From Myxococcales bacterium (GTDB lineage Bacteria; Myxococcota_A; Polyangia; Polyangiales; Ga0077539), in the NCBI GenBank assembly GCA_013298625.1, contig JAAFIF010000026.1, positions 1 to 64,000 of the forward strand: 64,000 bases of DNA, in the 5' to 3' direction. Of the stretch, positions 51,899-60,418 are shown piece after piece; within the stretch, counting starts at the first letter, position 1; every line of letters starts with the position of its first letter. The position numbers and the translations under genes are program-made. The notes beneath the pieces are model-generated. The model saw only the letters and a list, made by a program, of their open reading frames with translations. It ran no database searches and was not told the origin of the DNA.

Positions 51899-52912
51899 TC
51901 AGCGCGTCGCAGCTGCGATGCGGCGGTTGGCCTCTTCGGGGTGCTCTGCGCACTCGATCAACGCCCGAAGAATCAGCGGCGCGACGATGGTCGCGTCCGA
52001 CTCGATGACGAACATGGGGGTGTCTCGTGTGAGCTTGTCCCAAGTGATCTTCTCGTTGGGTGTCGCGCCCGAGTACGACCCATACGATGTCGTCGAGTCC
52101 GAGATCTGGCAGAAGTATGCCCAGGGTTTGCTCTCTCTCTGCAGGTCGTACTTCGTCGAGGGGACCACGCAGATCGGAAAGTCACCGGCGATTCCCCCGC
52201 CGATTTGAAAGAAACCAACGCCCTCGCCCTGCGACAGCGCTGCGTATTGATCGTAGAAGGCCGCCATGTACTCGACGCCTGACCTGGCGATGGACGGGCT
52301 GACTTCGCCGGTCTTGACGTAGCCCGCGAGGATGTTTCCAAACGTTGAGTCTTCGTAGCCAGGGACGACGATGGGCAGTCGTCGCTGCGCGGCGGCGAGC
52401 AGCCAGCACTCGTCCGGCGAGCCCTCGTGCTTCGCCAGGGGCAGCTCTTGCACCAGATCGTAGAAGAACTCGTGCCAGAAGCGTCGCTCGCCCCGCTCGG
52501 TCGCGCCGCGCCACATCGGCAAGATGTGTTCTTCGACTGCGCGAAACGCTTCGTCTTCGGGGATGCTCGTGTCCGTGACGCGACGCATGCGCGCCTCGAG
52601 AATCCTGGTGTCGTCGTCCTTTGTAAAATACCGATACTCGGGAAAATCCCTGTAGTGAGAGTGCGCTACGAGTCGAAAGAGCGACTCTTCGAGGTTGGCG
52701 CCGGTGACCGAGAGCCCGTGGATCAGCCCTGCGCGAATCGCGGGTGCGAGCGTGATGCCGAGCTGGGCAGAGGACATGGCTCCCGCGAGGGCCCAGAACA
52801 TCTTTCCGCCCCGTTCGATGTGGCGCCAATACGCGAGCAGGGCGTCGCGCGTCGCGCGAGCGTTGAAGTTCTTGTAGTTGGCAAGCACGAAGTCGAGCAG
52901 CGGTAGTGACAC
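51899..52912 (-). CDS. Deoxyhypusine/homospermidine-synthase-like protein
   Basis: A protein of 337 residues from GTG 52912 (TTG upstream is possible). It matches the DHS fold: ANLEESLFRL, VPGYEDSTFGNILAGY, FFQIGGGIAGDFPICVVPS, QISDSTTSYGSYSGATPNEKITWDKL. The Lys of WDKL aligns with the active-site Lys of eukaryotic DHS (motif WGKI). Bacteria lack eIF5A hypusination, and bacterial relatives are homospermidine or related polyamine synthases using spermidine/putrescine and NAD. That role is inferred. It is convergent with the TPR lipoprotein gene. Confidence 0.85.
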   Translation of the reverse strand: MSLPLLDFVLANYKNFNARATRDALLAYWRHIERGGKMFWALAGAMSSAQLGITLAPAIRAGLIHGLSVTGANLEESLFRLVAHSHYRDFPEYRYFTKDDDTRILEARMRRVTDTSIPEDEAFRAVEEHILPMWRGATERGERRFWHEFFYDLVQELPLAKHEGSPDECWLLAAAQRRLPIVVPGYEDSTFGNILAGYVKTGEVSPSIARSGVEYMAAFYDQYAALSQGEGVGFFQIGGGIAGDFPICVVPSTKYDLQRESKPWAYFCQISDSTTSYGSYSGATPNEKITWDKLTRDTPMFVIESDATIVAPLILRALIECAEHPEEANRRIAAATR

Positions 52913-52991
52913 GATTATCAACTTCGTAGCATCGCGTCGGCCGCCAGCGCAATCCCCGCAAGATCTGCTCGATTCTTGCGAGCGAGCGCGC

Positions 52992-53774
52992 TCACCGCGC
53001 GACGATCGCGTACACCCGATGGGGCAGCGCGCCCGGCTCGCTGAAGCGCCCGGCGACGTCGCGCGCGTACTCGGCGTCGAAGCGCGCGAGCGTGGCGTCG
53101 TCGAGCGCGCACAAGGCGCCGCTGGCCCGCAGTCGCCCGCAAAATGACCGGTGATCGTAGGGGACGTCCTCGTCGTACGAGAAGCTCTCGACCGAGAATC
53201 CCTCGGCCCGCAGGTCGTCGAGCCAGCACGGATACGTCGCCGCCATCCCGACCTGCGCCCTCGCAGGAAAGCTCCCGAACCGCTCGACCACGTCCAGCGC
53301 CGCCCTCGTGTACGAGCCCGCCGCGGCGATCCAGTCGAAGTGCGCCACGACGAGCGCGCCGCCCGGCGCGAGCAGCCGTCGGCACTCTCGCGCCGCCGCG
53401 CCGCTGTCGAACCAGTGCCAGCACTGGCCGGCGCACACCAAATCAAACGCGCCCGACGGCAGCCCTGTCTCTTCGGCGCTCGCGCGCACGCACTGCACGT
53501 CGAGCGACGCCTCGCGAGCCCGCTCGCGCACCACCGCGAGCAGCGGCGCGGACACGTCGAGCGCCCACACGCTGGCGCCGGCCTCGGCGAGCGAGAGCGC
53601 GATCGAGCCCGTTCCGGTCCCGAGGTCGAGCGCGCGCTGCCCTGGCCGCAGCACGCCCAGCGCCTTCAATCGCTCGAACATCGACGGAGGAAACCCCCTC
53701 CGGTGCTTCGCGTAGTCCCCCGCCCGCAGCCCGAAGTCCGGATTGCCATATACGTTGATCGTCGATCCATCCAT
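52992..53774 (-). CDS. SAM-dependent methyltransferase
   Basis: A protein of 260 residues from ATG 53774 with AGGAG just upstream. The class I fold shows LDLGTGTGSIALSLAEAG (motif I), WALDVSAPLL, the acidic region and PSGAFDLVCAGQCWHWFD. The phrase CWHWFD is typical of UbiE/YcgJ-like methyltransferases. Substrate unknown. It is divergent from the HTH-citrate synthase gene (53827), with 52 bases between the starts. It ends 79 bases from the DHS-like gene start on the same strand. Confidence 0.85.
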   Translation of the reverse strand: MDGSTINVYGNPDFGLRAGDYAKHRRGFPPSMFERLKALGVLRPGQRALDLGTGTGSIALSLAEAGASVWALDVSAPLLAVVRERAREASLDVQCVRASAEETGLPSGAFDLVCAGQCWHWFDSGAAARECRRLLAPGGALVVAHFDWIAAAGSYTRAALDVVERFGSFPARAQVGMAATYPCWLDDLRAEGFSVESFSYDEDVPYDHRSFCGRLRASGALCALDDATLARFDAEYARDVAGRFSEPGALPHRVYAIVAR

Positions 53775-53826
53775 TTTCTCCTGCGCTCTCTGCGAGAATG
53801 TTCGCGAAGAAGAGCATGGGTGCACG

Positions 53827-55020
53827 ATGAGCGACGCAGTAGATGGATTGGTGAATCCACGCAACCTGATGACCTCGCGCGAGGCGTGCGCTGCGCTCGA
53901 CGTCAAGCGCGAGACGCTCTACGCGTACGTCAGCCGCGGGCTCATCCGCTGCGTCTCGCAGCGCGGCGTGAAGACCCGCATGTACCTGGCCGAAGACGTC
54001 GCCCGCGTCGCCGCGCGCAGCGCCGCTCGCAAGGGGCACACCGCGGTTGCCGCGGGCGCGCTGCACTGGGGCGAGCCCGTGCTCGACTCGGCGATCACCT
54101 CCGTGGACGAGCGCGGGCTGCGCTATCGGGCCGTCGCGCTTCTCGCGCTCGTCGAAGCGCGGGCGCCCTTCGAGCGCGTGGCCGATCTGCTCTGGCAGTC
54201 GCCGCCGGGCGAGCCTTGGACGCAGCCCTGCGACGCGCAGCCGCGCTCGAGCGCGAAGCGGCCGTTGCACAGGATGATCGCGCGGACGACAGCGCTTTGC
54301 CTGAGCGATGACGTCGCGCGAGGAAGTGACGCCCACGAGCGGGCGCGCGCGCGATCGCTCATCTGGGCGCTGGTGCACGAGGTGGCGCGGCCGCACGGAG
54401 AGCGATCGATCGCAGAGACGCTGGCGCGCAGCGTGTGTCCGACGGTCGCGCGCGCAGAGGCGAGCAGGGCGATCGACGTGGCGCTGGTCGTCTCTGCGGA
54501 CCACGAGCTCAACGCGTCGACCTTCGCCGCGCGCATCGCAGCGGGGGCGGGCGCGGAGCTCGCGGCGTGCGTGGGGGCGGCGCTCTTCACGTTTACGGGG
54601 CACAAGCACGGGGGGATGTGCGAGCGGGTGGAGGCGATGGTGGACGCGCTTCCTGCGGGGGCGTCGGCGCGTCGGAAGTGGATTCGAGAGCGGCTCGGCC
54701 GGGGCGAAGCGATGGCGGGCTTCGGGCACCCGCTGTATCCGAAGGGCGACCCGAGGGGCGCGGTTCTGATGGATCTCGCTAGAGAAATCGCAGGAGAAAC
54801 CGTGATGCACGAGGTCGACTCTGTCGTGGCCGAGCTGACGGGCCTGCGTCCCTCGTTGGACTTCGCGCTCGTCGCGCTCGCGCGCTCGCTCTCCGCCCCA
54901 GACGGAACAGCGACCTCCCTCTTCGCCCTCGGCCGCACCGCAGGCTGGTGCGCGCACGTGTTCGAGCAGCGTTCGAGCGCGACCTTGCTGCGACCGCGCG
55001 CGCGGTACGTGGGCCCGTGA
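53827..55020 (+). CDS. Citrate synthase-like enzyme with N-terminal HTH domain
   Basis: A protein of 397 residues. Residues about 10-60 are a MerR-like helix-turn-helix (LMTSREACAALDVKRETLYAYVSRGLI). The rest is citrate synthase: SADHELNASTF, FTGHKHGGMCERV, AGFGHPLYPKGDPRG and RPSLDFALVAL, including the catalytic His and Asp positions. The mature enzyme should condense acetyl-CoA or propionyl-CoA with a 2-oxo acid, but the domain order suggests a DNA-bound or regulated form. Known family members of this type are not well studied. Confidence 0.88.
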   Translation: MSDAVDGLVNPRNLMTSREACAALDVKRETLYAYVSRGLIRCVSQRGVKTRMYLAEDVARVAARSAARKGHTAVAAGALHWGEPVLDSAITSVDERGLRYRAVALLALVEARAPFERVADLLWQSPPGEPWTQPCDAQPRSSAKRPLHRMIARTTALCLSDDVARGSDAHERARARSLIWALVHEVARPHGERSIAETLARSVCPTVARAEASRAIDVALVVSADHELNASTFAARIAAGAGAELAACVGAALFTFTGHKHGGMCERVEAMVDALPAGASARRKWIRERLGRGEAMAGFGHPLYPKGDPRGAVLMDLAREIAGETVMHEVDSVVAELTGLRPSLDFALVALARSLSAPDGTATSLFALGRTAGWCAHVFEQRSSATLLRPRARYVGP

Positions 55021-55039
55021 CTGTGCGATGGTGCGCGGC

Positions 55040-55717
55040 ATGAAGGTGATCCTCTTCGGCGCGACGGGCATGATCGGGCAGGGCGTCTTGCGAGAGTGTC
55101 TGCTCGCGGACGACGTCGAGTCGGTGCTCGCGGTGAGCCGCAGCGCGTGCGGGCAGACGCACCCGAAGCTCAGCGAGCTTTTGCACAAGGACTTCACGGA
55201 CTTCACGACGGTAGAAGAATCGCTGCGCGGCTACGACGCGTGCTTCTTCTGCCTGGGCGTCTCGTCCGCAGGAATGTCCGAAGCCGACTACACCAAGATC
55301 ACCTACGACTACGCGCTCGCCGCTGCGACGACGCTCTCGAAGCTCAGTCCCGCGATGACGTTCTGCTACGTCTCGGGGCAGGGGACGGACGCGAGCGAGA
55401 AGGGCGGCTCGATGTGGGCGCGCGTGAAGGGCCGCACCGAGAACGCGCTGCTGGCGTTGCCGTTCGCGCGGTCGCTGATGTTTCGCCCGGGGTACATCCA
55501 GCCGCTGCACGGGATCGTGTCGAAGACGACGATGTACCGGGTGTTCTACGCGACGCTGGGGCCTGTGTACTCGGTGATCAAGCGCGTGGCGCCGGGCGCG
55601 GCGACCAACACTGAGAACGTGGGGCTGGCGATGCTCGAGGCCGCGCGCGGCGGCGCGGACAAGCGCGTGCTCGAAAACGCGGACATCAACGCGCTCGCTG
55701 CGCGACGCGCTTGCTGA
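55040..55717 (+). CDS. NAD(P)-binding Rossmann-fold protein (epimerase-like)
   Basis: A protein of 225 residues from ATG 55040 (ATG 55028 is an alternative). It starts MKVILFGATGMIGQGVLREC, the dinucleotide-binding motif of atypical short-chain dehydrogenases. A LGVSSAGMSEADYTKITYDYA segment holds the second loop, and RPGYIQPLHG lies further on. The typical YxxxK is absent, so an enzyme activity is uncertain. It may act as an NAD(P)-binding regulator. Its end overlaps the convergent APS-kinase-like gene by 32 bases. Confidence 0.8.
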   Translation: MKVILFGATGMIGQGVLRECLLADDVESVLAVSRSACGQTHPKLSELLHKDFTDFTTVEESLRGYDACFFCLGVSSAGMSEADYTKITYDYALAAATTLSKLSPAMTFCYVSGQGTDASEKGGSMWARVKGRTENALLALPFARSLMFRPGYIQPLHGIVSKTTMYRVFYATLGPVYSVIKRVAPGAATNTENVGLAMLEAARGGADKRVLENADINALAARRAC

Positions 55718-56222
55718 GCCACTGCGCGACGCGCGCGTGTGCGTCGGGCTCGTCGGGCTCGACGACGAGCGCGGGCTGCTCGGGTGCTTCGTAGCTCGAT
55801 CCCACGCCGGGCAGCGTGTGCACTGCGCCCTCGGCGGACTGGCGATAGAGCCCCTTGGCGTCGCGCGCGGCGCAGAGCGCGAGGGGGGTCTTCACGTAGA
55901 GCTCGGCGAAGGCTCCTTCGGCGCACTGCTCGCGGGCGTACTGGCGAAACGCGCGTCGCTGCGCGGTCGCGGCAACGAGCACGACGAGCTGTTGCGCGGC
56001 TGCCATCGCAGCGAGGTTGGCGAGCGAGCGATAGAAGTCTTCGCGCGCGAGGTCGTCGTAGCCGGGCGTGGGGCGAAGGGCCGCGCGCACTTCGTCTCCG
56101 TCGAGGACGAGCGTCGCGATCGACCGCTCGCAGAGCGCGTCTCGAACGCGTCGCGCGAGCGTGGACTTGCCGGACGAGGGCAGGCCGGTGAGCCAGAGGA
56201 CGAAGCCGGGGTGGTCGAGCAT
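55686..56222 (-). CDS. cysC: Adenylylsulfate kinase-like protein
   Basis: A protein of 178 residues from ATG 56222. It has Walker A GLPSSGKST near residues 13-21, DGDEVRAAL, AREDFYRSLANLAAMAA and the lid-type segment FAELYVKTPLALCAARDAKGLY, all as in APS kinase. APS kinase phosphorylates adenylylsulfate to PAPS. No sulfurylase or sulfotransferase gene is adjacent; instead it is 8 bases downstream of an APH-family kinase on the same strand, so its substrate may be different. Confidence 0.8.
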   Translation of the reverse strand: MLDHPGFVLWLTGLPSSGKSTLARRVRDALCERSIATLVLDGDEVRAALRPTPGYDDLAREDFYRSLANLAAMAAAQQLVVLVAATAQRRAFRQYAREQCAEGAFAELYVKTPLALCAARDAKGLYRQSAEGAVHTLPGVGSSYEAPEQPALVVEPDEPDAHARVAQWLSKRVAQRAR

Positions 56223-56230
56223 CGAGAAGT

Positions 56231-57319
56231 CTATCGCATGATTTGCAGACCCCACGCGGGGTCGAAGCGATCGTTGTCGAGGCACTGCGAGACAAACGAG
56301 AAGATCCGCGCGCGGTCGCGCTCGTGCAGGTGCGGGTACCAGAGGGGCGAGGCGATCACGAGCGCTCTCCACGCGAAGAAGAGCGGGACGGCGTCGAGGA
56401 CCGACGGGCCTGCGAGCGAGAGGTACTGCGACCAGAAGCGGGACCAGAGCAAGCCGAGGCCTGCGTCGAAGCGGTCGCGGTGCTCGAGCGCGAAGAAGAG
56501 GTAGTTGATGGCGATGCAGGCGACGTCGTCGGCGGGGTCGCCTTCGGAGCCGCGCGAGGCGTCGAGGGCGACGAGCGTGTCGCGCTCGGTCCACAGGATG
56601 TTGAAGGGATGAAAGTCACCGTGCGTGCGGCGCAGGCGTTCGGTGCGGGATTTGAGCTTCCATCGCCATTGCAGGCAGCGGGCTTCGATGGACTGCAAGA
56701 GCGCTGGCGGCGCGCCGGGGACCGAGGGATCGTAGGAGTCGATGAGTCCGAAGATGCACTCGCCGTGGCCGACGGTGTCGCGGATGGCGCGGGTGTAGGC
56801 TTGGGGGTGCGTTCCGGGGAGGGCGTGGAGGTCGGCGAGGTAGCGCGCGAGGCGATCGACGCGGAGCAGATCGCGCTCGGTGACGCGGCCTTCGAGCGAG
56901 ACGCGTCGGAGGTCGTCGGCGTAGAGCGTTCCGTCGGCCCACTCGGTGAGGAGGTAGAACTCGTCGGTGTGGGCGAGGGTGACGAGCGATCCGTCGCGGC
57001 CGATCGCGCCGACGTCGAGCGCGCGTGCGTGCTGCGGGACCGCGCCGAACGTGTCGTACGCGAGCAGCATCCCTTGCGCCCGGTCGCTGCGCCGATCGTG
57101 GCCGAAATCGTTGGGCGTCGCCGTGTGAAAGACCACCGCGCGCTCGCTGGCGTCGGGCATCGCGAGCCGCACGTGAATGGGGCGTCCGTAGCCGAGCTCT
57201 TTTGCGCTCTCTCCGTCGGGGTGCTCGTCGACGCCGAGCACGCGCGCCTCGCGCACGGAGGCGTCAGGGTAGAGAGCGCGCAGCCGCTCAGCGAGTCCAG
57301 GGGGAAGGGGCGAGTTCAT
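56231..57319 (-). CDS. APH/choline-kinase-family phosphotransferase
   Basis: A protein of 362 residues. The C-terminal half has the catalytic HGDFHPFNIL and, 16 residues later, ALDASRG in place of the Mg-binding DFE loop, with D as the likely ligand. The N-terminal half has the nucleotide-binding lobe (AVVFHTATPNDFG). Members phosphorylate small alcohols or antibiotics. Its upstream region carries the 25-bp repeat at 57321-57345. It is likely cotranscribed with the APS-kinase-like gene. Confidence 0.8.
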   Translation of the reverse strand: MNSPLPPGLAERLRALYPDASVREARVLGVDEHPDGESAKELGYGRPIHVRLAMPDASERAVVFHTATPNDFGHDRRSDRAQGMLLAYDTFGAVPQHARALDVGAIGRDGSLVTLAHTDEFYLLTEWADGTLYADDLRRVSLEGRVTERDLLRVDRLARYLADLHALPGTHPQAYTRAIRDTVGHGECIFGLIDSYDPSVPGAPPALLQSIEARCLQWRWKLKSRTERLRRTHGDFHPFNILWTERDTLVALDASRGSEGDPADDVACIAINYLFFALEHRDRFDAGLGLLWSRFWSQYLSLAGPSVLDAVPLFFAWRALVIASPLWYPHLHERDRARIFSFVSQCLDNDRFDPAWGLQIMR

Positions 57320-57320
57320 C

Positions 57321-57345
57321 GGGGACGGTGTTCAATAGTTCACGA
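57321..57345 (+). repeat. 25-bp repeat, copy 1
   Basis: Begins GGGGACGGTGTTCAATAG and lies directly before the APH gene start. Copy 2 is at 57420-57444 (one base different), and an inverted copy is at 57541-57565. Confidence 0.8.
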
Positions 57346-57419
57346 CAGGGCGATAACTGCGTGAAATCACGTGACGCTACCCACTGCGACGCGCACCGCG
57401 CTCGGGCGGACGTCGCGAC

Positions 57420-57444
57420 GGGGACGGTGTTCAATCGTTCACGA
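57420..57444 (+). repeat. 25-bp repeat, copy 2
   Basis: GGGGACGGTGTTCAATCG..., in the same orientation as 57321-57345, about 99 bases on. Confidence 0.8.
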
Positions 57445-57540
57445 ACTGGGTGACGGGACCGTGTGCGATGGTTCGCGACCGAGCAAACGCCACGCGGACC
57501 TGGGGACAGGGCTACGTGATCTCGCGAGGTTATCCGGGGT

Positions 57541-57565
57541 TCTTGAACTATTGAACACCGTCCCT
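57541..57565 (-). repeat. 25-bp repeat, inverted copy
   Basis: Complement of the 57321 sequence with few changes. Together the outer copies are ends of a 245-bp inverted-repeat unit (57321-57565) with one internal direct copy. REP/RAYT-type or MITE-type elements have such ends; no transposase is encoded inside. The 289-base gap holds no other gene. Confidence 0.8.
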
Positions 57566-57608
57566 CCTGCTCCCCCTGCTCCGTTGCCCTCGCTGACGCT
57601 GTCGATCC

Positions 57609-60332
57609 TCAGCCGGTGCCGCCCAGTCCCATCGCGAGCGCGTTGACCGTGAGCAAGAGCTCGTCCAACAACGCGTCGTCGTCGGGGCTGTGCCTGTGCT
57701 GTCGCAGCAGCGCGATTTGCCGCTGGTGCAGCACGCGCAGGTTCGCGGTGCGCGCGACGATGGAGGCTTGCACGTTCGGTCTGCGCACGGCGAGCGGCCC
57801 CTGATAGAGCTGCTCGAGCATCGTGAGCGTTCGCGCGCGTTCGTCGAGGATGGTCGTCACGAGCGCGTCGCACGCCGAGCGATCTTCGACGAGCGCGGCG
57901 TAGCTCTGCATCACCTCGGGGTCGGTCCACGCCACAGCGGTCGCCGCGTTGCCGAGCGCGTAGTGCGCGGGGGACCAGGTGATGAAGCGTCGAGCGAGCG
58001 TGTCGAACGCCGCAGGCTGTTCGCGGGCGAGTTGCTCGAGCGCGGCTCCGACGCCGAACCAGCCAGAGAGATGAAAGCGCGCCTGACCCCAGCTGAACAC
58101 CCAAGGGATCGCACGCAGGTCTTGCAGTGATCGCTGCCCCGTTCGTCGCGACGGCCGCGAGCCGATGCGGCTTCGCTCGATGGCGTCGATCGGCGTCGCC
58201 TGCCGAAAGAACGGCACGAAGCCGTCGCTCGTGACGAGCTGTCGATAGGCGTGAAGGCTCGATCGAGACAGGGCGTCCATCGCGTCCGCGAGCGCCGCGA
58301 GCTCGACGGGCGACGGTTCTTCGACGCGCGACGGGACGAGCCGCTCGCGCGCGCTGGTCCTCAGTACGTTGGCGACCAACACCTCGGCGTGATGCGCGCC
58401 CGTCATGGGGTTCGCGTACTTCTGCGAGATGGTCTCGCCCTGCTCGGTGACGCGAAGGTCGAAGCGCAGCGCCTCGGAAGGCAGGCTCTTGATGAACCGA
58501 TGCGTGGGGCCTGCTCCTCGGCTGGTCGAGCCTCCGCGGCCGTGAAAGAAGCGCACGCGGACCCCGTGCGATCGCCCGACGGCTGCGAGCGATCGCTGCG
58601 CGCGATGCAGGCTCCAGAGGCTCGCGAGGATGCCTCCGTCCTTGTTGCTGTCGCTGTAGCCGATCATGACCTCTTGCACGGGCTCGTCGCTCGTCGCAGC
58701 GCGGCGCAGCGCGAGGCTCCGTCGCGTCCACGCTTGCGACAAGAAGCCGTCGAGCACCGCGGCGCTCGTCGCCAGATCGTCGATCGTCTCGAACAGCGGA
58801 ACGACCGCCAGAGGACACGCCGGCCCGTCCCCGCTCTGCGACACGAGGCCCACTTCGCGCGCAAACAGGTACAGCACCAACAGATCCGACACCGTGCGGG
58901 TCATGCTGACGATCAACGACCCGATGGCGTCGGTGCCGCGCGCTCGGACCTCGTCGGCCAGCGCCCGAAAGCACTCGATGACCGACTGAGCGTCGGGGCC
59001 GAGCGGCGTTCCTTGCGCGGTGAACGGGCGCATAAGCGAGAGCTCGCGATCGAGAAAGGCCAACCGTCGAGCCTCGTCCCACTGAGAGTAATTCGTCTCG
59101 CTGGCGCCGCTCGCGACGAGCAGCTGCTCGATCGCGCGCTCGTGAAGCGCGCTGTTTTGCCGCACGTCCAGCACCGCGAGGTGAAACCCAAACGTCTCCA
59201 CCAGCCGCCGCGCCGGAGCGATGTGCGCCCGCGCCAGCGTCGATGCGCCCGCTTCGTGCATCGCCCGTTCGCAGTCGCGCAGCGATCGCACGAGCTCGCG
59301 CGCGCTCGTGTACTCGCCGCTCAGCCCTCGCGTCGGAAGCCGCTCGCGCATCAAGCTCAGCCACTGGCGAAGCGGCTCTCCACGGTTGCGCGCGAGCACC
59401 GCACGGCCTCGATCGCCGAGCGCGCTCGCTTCTCGCTCGACGCCTTCGCGCAGCGCAGCCTGACGCGCGCCCTGGTCCGACACGCTCAGCACGCGCGTCG
59501 CTTCTTCGAGCCGCTGGTCGATGATCGCGATCGCCGTCGATCGCAGGTGCGCGAGGCTCTCTGTCGTAGTCGCTGCGGTGACCAACGGATGCCCGTCTCT
59601 GTCTCCGCCGACCCACGTTCCGAACCGCAGGCGAGGCAGCTCGCAGTCCGGCATCGGCTGCGTCAGCGCCTCCTCCCACGCGCGCGTCAGCCGCTCGTCG
59701 AGCGCCGCCACCACCGCAGGAAACACCGTCGACAGATAGTGCACCACGTTGCGCCGCTCCGAAGCGACGTCGGGCTTCTCGAGAAACAGCTCGCCCGTCA
59801 GCCACAGCAGCGCGAGGGTGTCGCGCACCTCAGCGTCGATCCTTCGCTGCTCCGACGGCGTAAACATCTGATTCTCCCGCTGTACGAGCAGCAGATACAG
59901 CCGCCGATGGTGCTCGAGCACCGTCGCGCGCTTCGCCTCGGTCGGGTGCGCGGTCAACACCAGCTCGACCTTCGTCTTCGCGAGCAGCGCTGCGATCTCC
60001 TCCGGCGTCGCGCCGCTGCGCTGAAGCTCCTGCAGGCACTCTCCGAACAGCGCAGGCACCGCGCACAGCCCCTCGTCGCGCTCGGTCGCGCGGCGAAACT
60101 GCACAGCGGCGTTCTCTTCGGCCACCGTGCGCAGATGAAACAGCACCGACAGCAGCTGAGAGAGCGTCGCGCCCGAGAGGGTCTGCAACGATCGTGGCCC
60201 GTCTTCGTCGGCGACGCAGCGGGCAGCGTCGTGCTCGCCGAGGCTCACGAGCGCTTCTCGAAGTCGCGCGACGAGGTAGTCCACGTCGCGTTGTGTCTTG
60301 TCGGGGTCGGCTGCGAGAGCTTCGGATCGCAT
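57609..60332 (-). CDS. ppc: Phosphoenolpyruvate carboxylase
   Basis: A protein of 907 residues from ATG 60332, chosen since the longer open frame has no PPC-like sequence before it. All key motifs are present: VLTAHPTEAKR (catalytic His), GGDRDGHP, GYSDSNKDGG, FHGRGGS and TEQGE, and it ends with a short Gly-rich tail. It makes oxaloacetate from PEP and bicarbonate, refilling the TCA cycle. Length is near the family's usual 880-960. It stands alone, with the repeat unit downstream. Confidence 0.96.
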   Translation of the reverse strand: MRSEALAADPDKTQRDVDYLVARLREALVSLGEHDAARCVADEDGPRSLQTLSGATLSQLLSVLFHLRTVAEENAAVQFRRATERDEGLCAVPALFGECLQELQRSGATPEEIAALLAKTKVELVLTAHPTEAKRATVLEHHRRLYLLLVQRENQMFTPSEQRRIDAEVRDTLALLWLTGELFLEKPDVASERRNVVHYLSTVFPAVVAALDERLTRAWEEALTQPMPDCELPRLRFGTWVGGDRDGHPLVTAATTTESLAHLRSTAIAIIDQRLEEATRVLSVSDQGARQAALREGVEREASALGDRGRAVLARNRGEPLRQWLSLMRERLPTRGLSGEYTSARELVRSLRDCERAMHEAGASTLARAHIAPARRLVETFGFHLAVLDVRQNSALHERAIEQLLVASGASETNYSQWDEARRLAFLDRELSLMRPFTAQGTPLGPDAQSVIECFRALADEVRARGTDAIGSLIVSMTRTVSDLLVLYLFAREVGLVSQSGDGPACPLAVVPLFETIDDLATSAAVLDGFLSQAWTRRSLALRRAATSDEPVQEVMIGYSDSNKDGGILASLWSLHRAQRSLAAVGRSHGVRVRFFHGRGGSTSRGAGPTHRFIKSLPSEALRFDLRVTEQGETISQKYANPMTGAHHAEVLVANVLRTSARERLVPSRVEEPSPVELAALADAMDALSRSSLHAYRQLVTSDGFVPFFRQATPIDAIERSRIGSRPSRRTGQRSLQDLRAIPWVFSWGQARFHLSGWFGVGAALEQLAREQPAAFDTLARRFITWSPAHYALGNAATAVAWTDPEVMQSYAALVEDRSACDALVTTILDERARTLTMLEQLYQGPLAVRRPNVQASIVARTANLRVLHQRQIALLRQHRHSPDDDALLDELLLTVNALAMGLGGTG

Positions 60333-60418
60333 GCGTCGATTGTTACTCGACACGAAGGTCCGAATATTCTGTGGTTTTTCCGTCGGTTCGCCTCCGTCTC
60401 GCACCGGAGGCGCAGCGC

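Noticed and set aside
48225..52043. 1272-codon open frame on the minus strand
   Set aside because: It is antisense to the DUF4331 and TPR genes, is Arg/His/Val-rich, and arises because GC-rich DNA has few stops.
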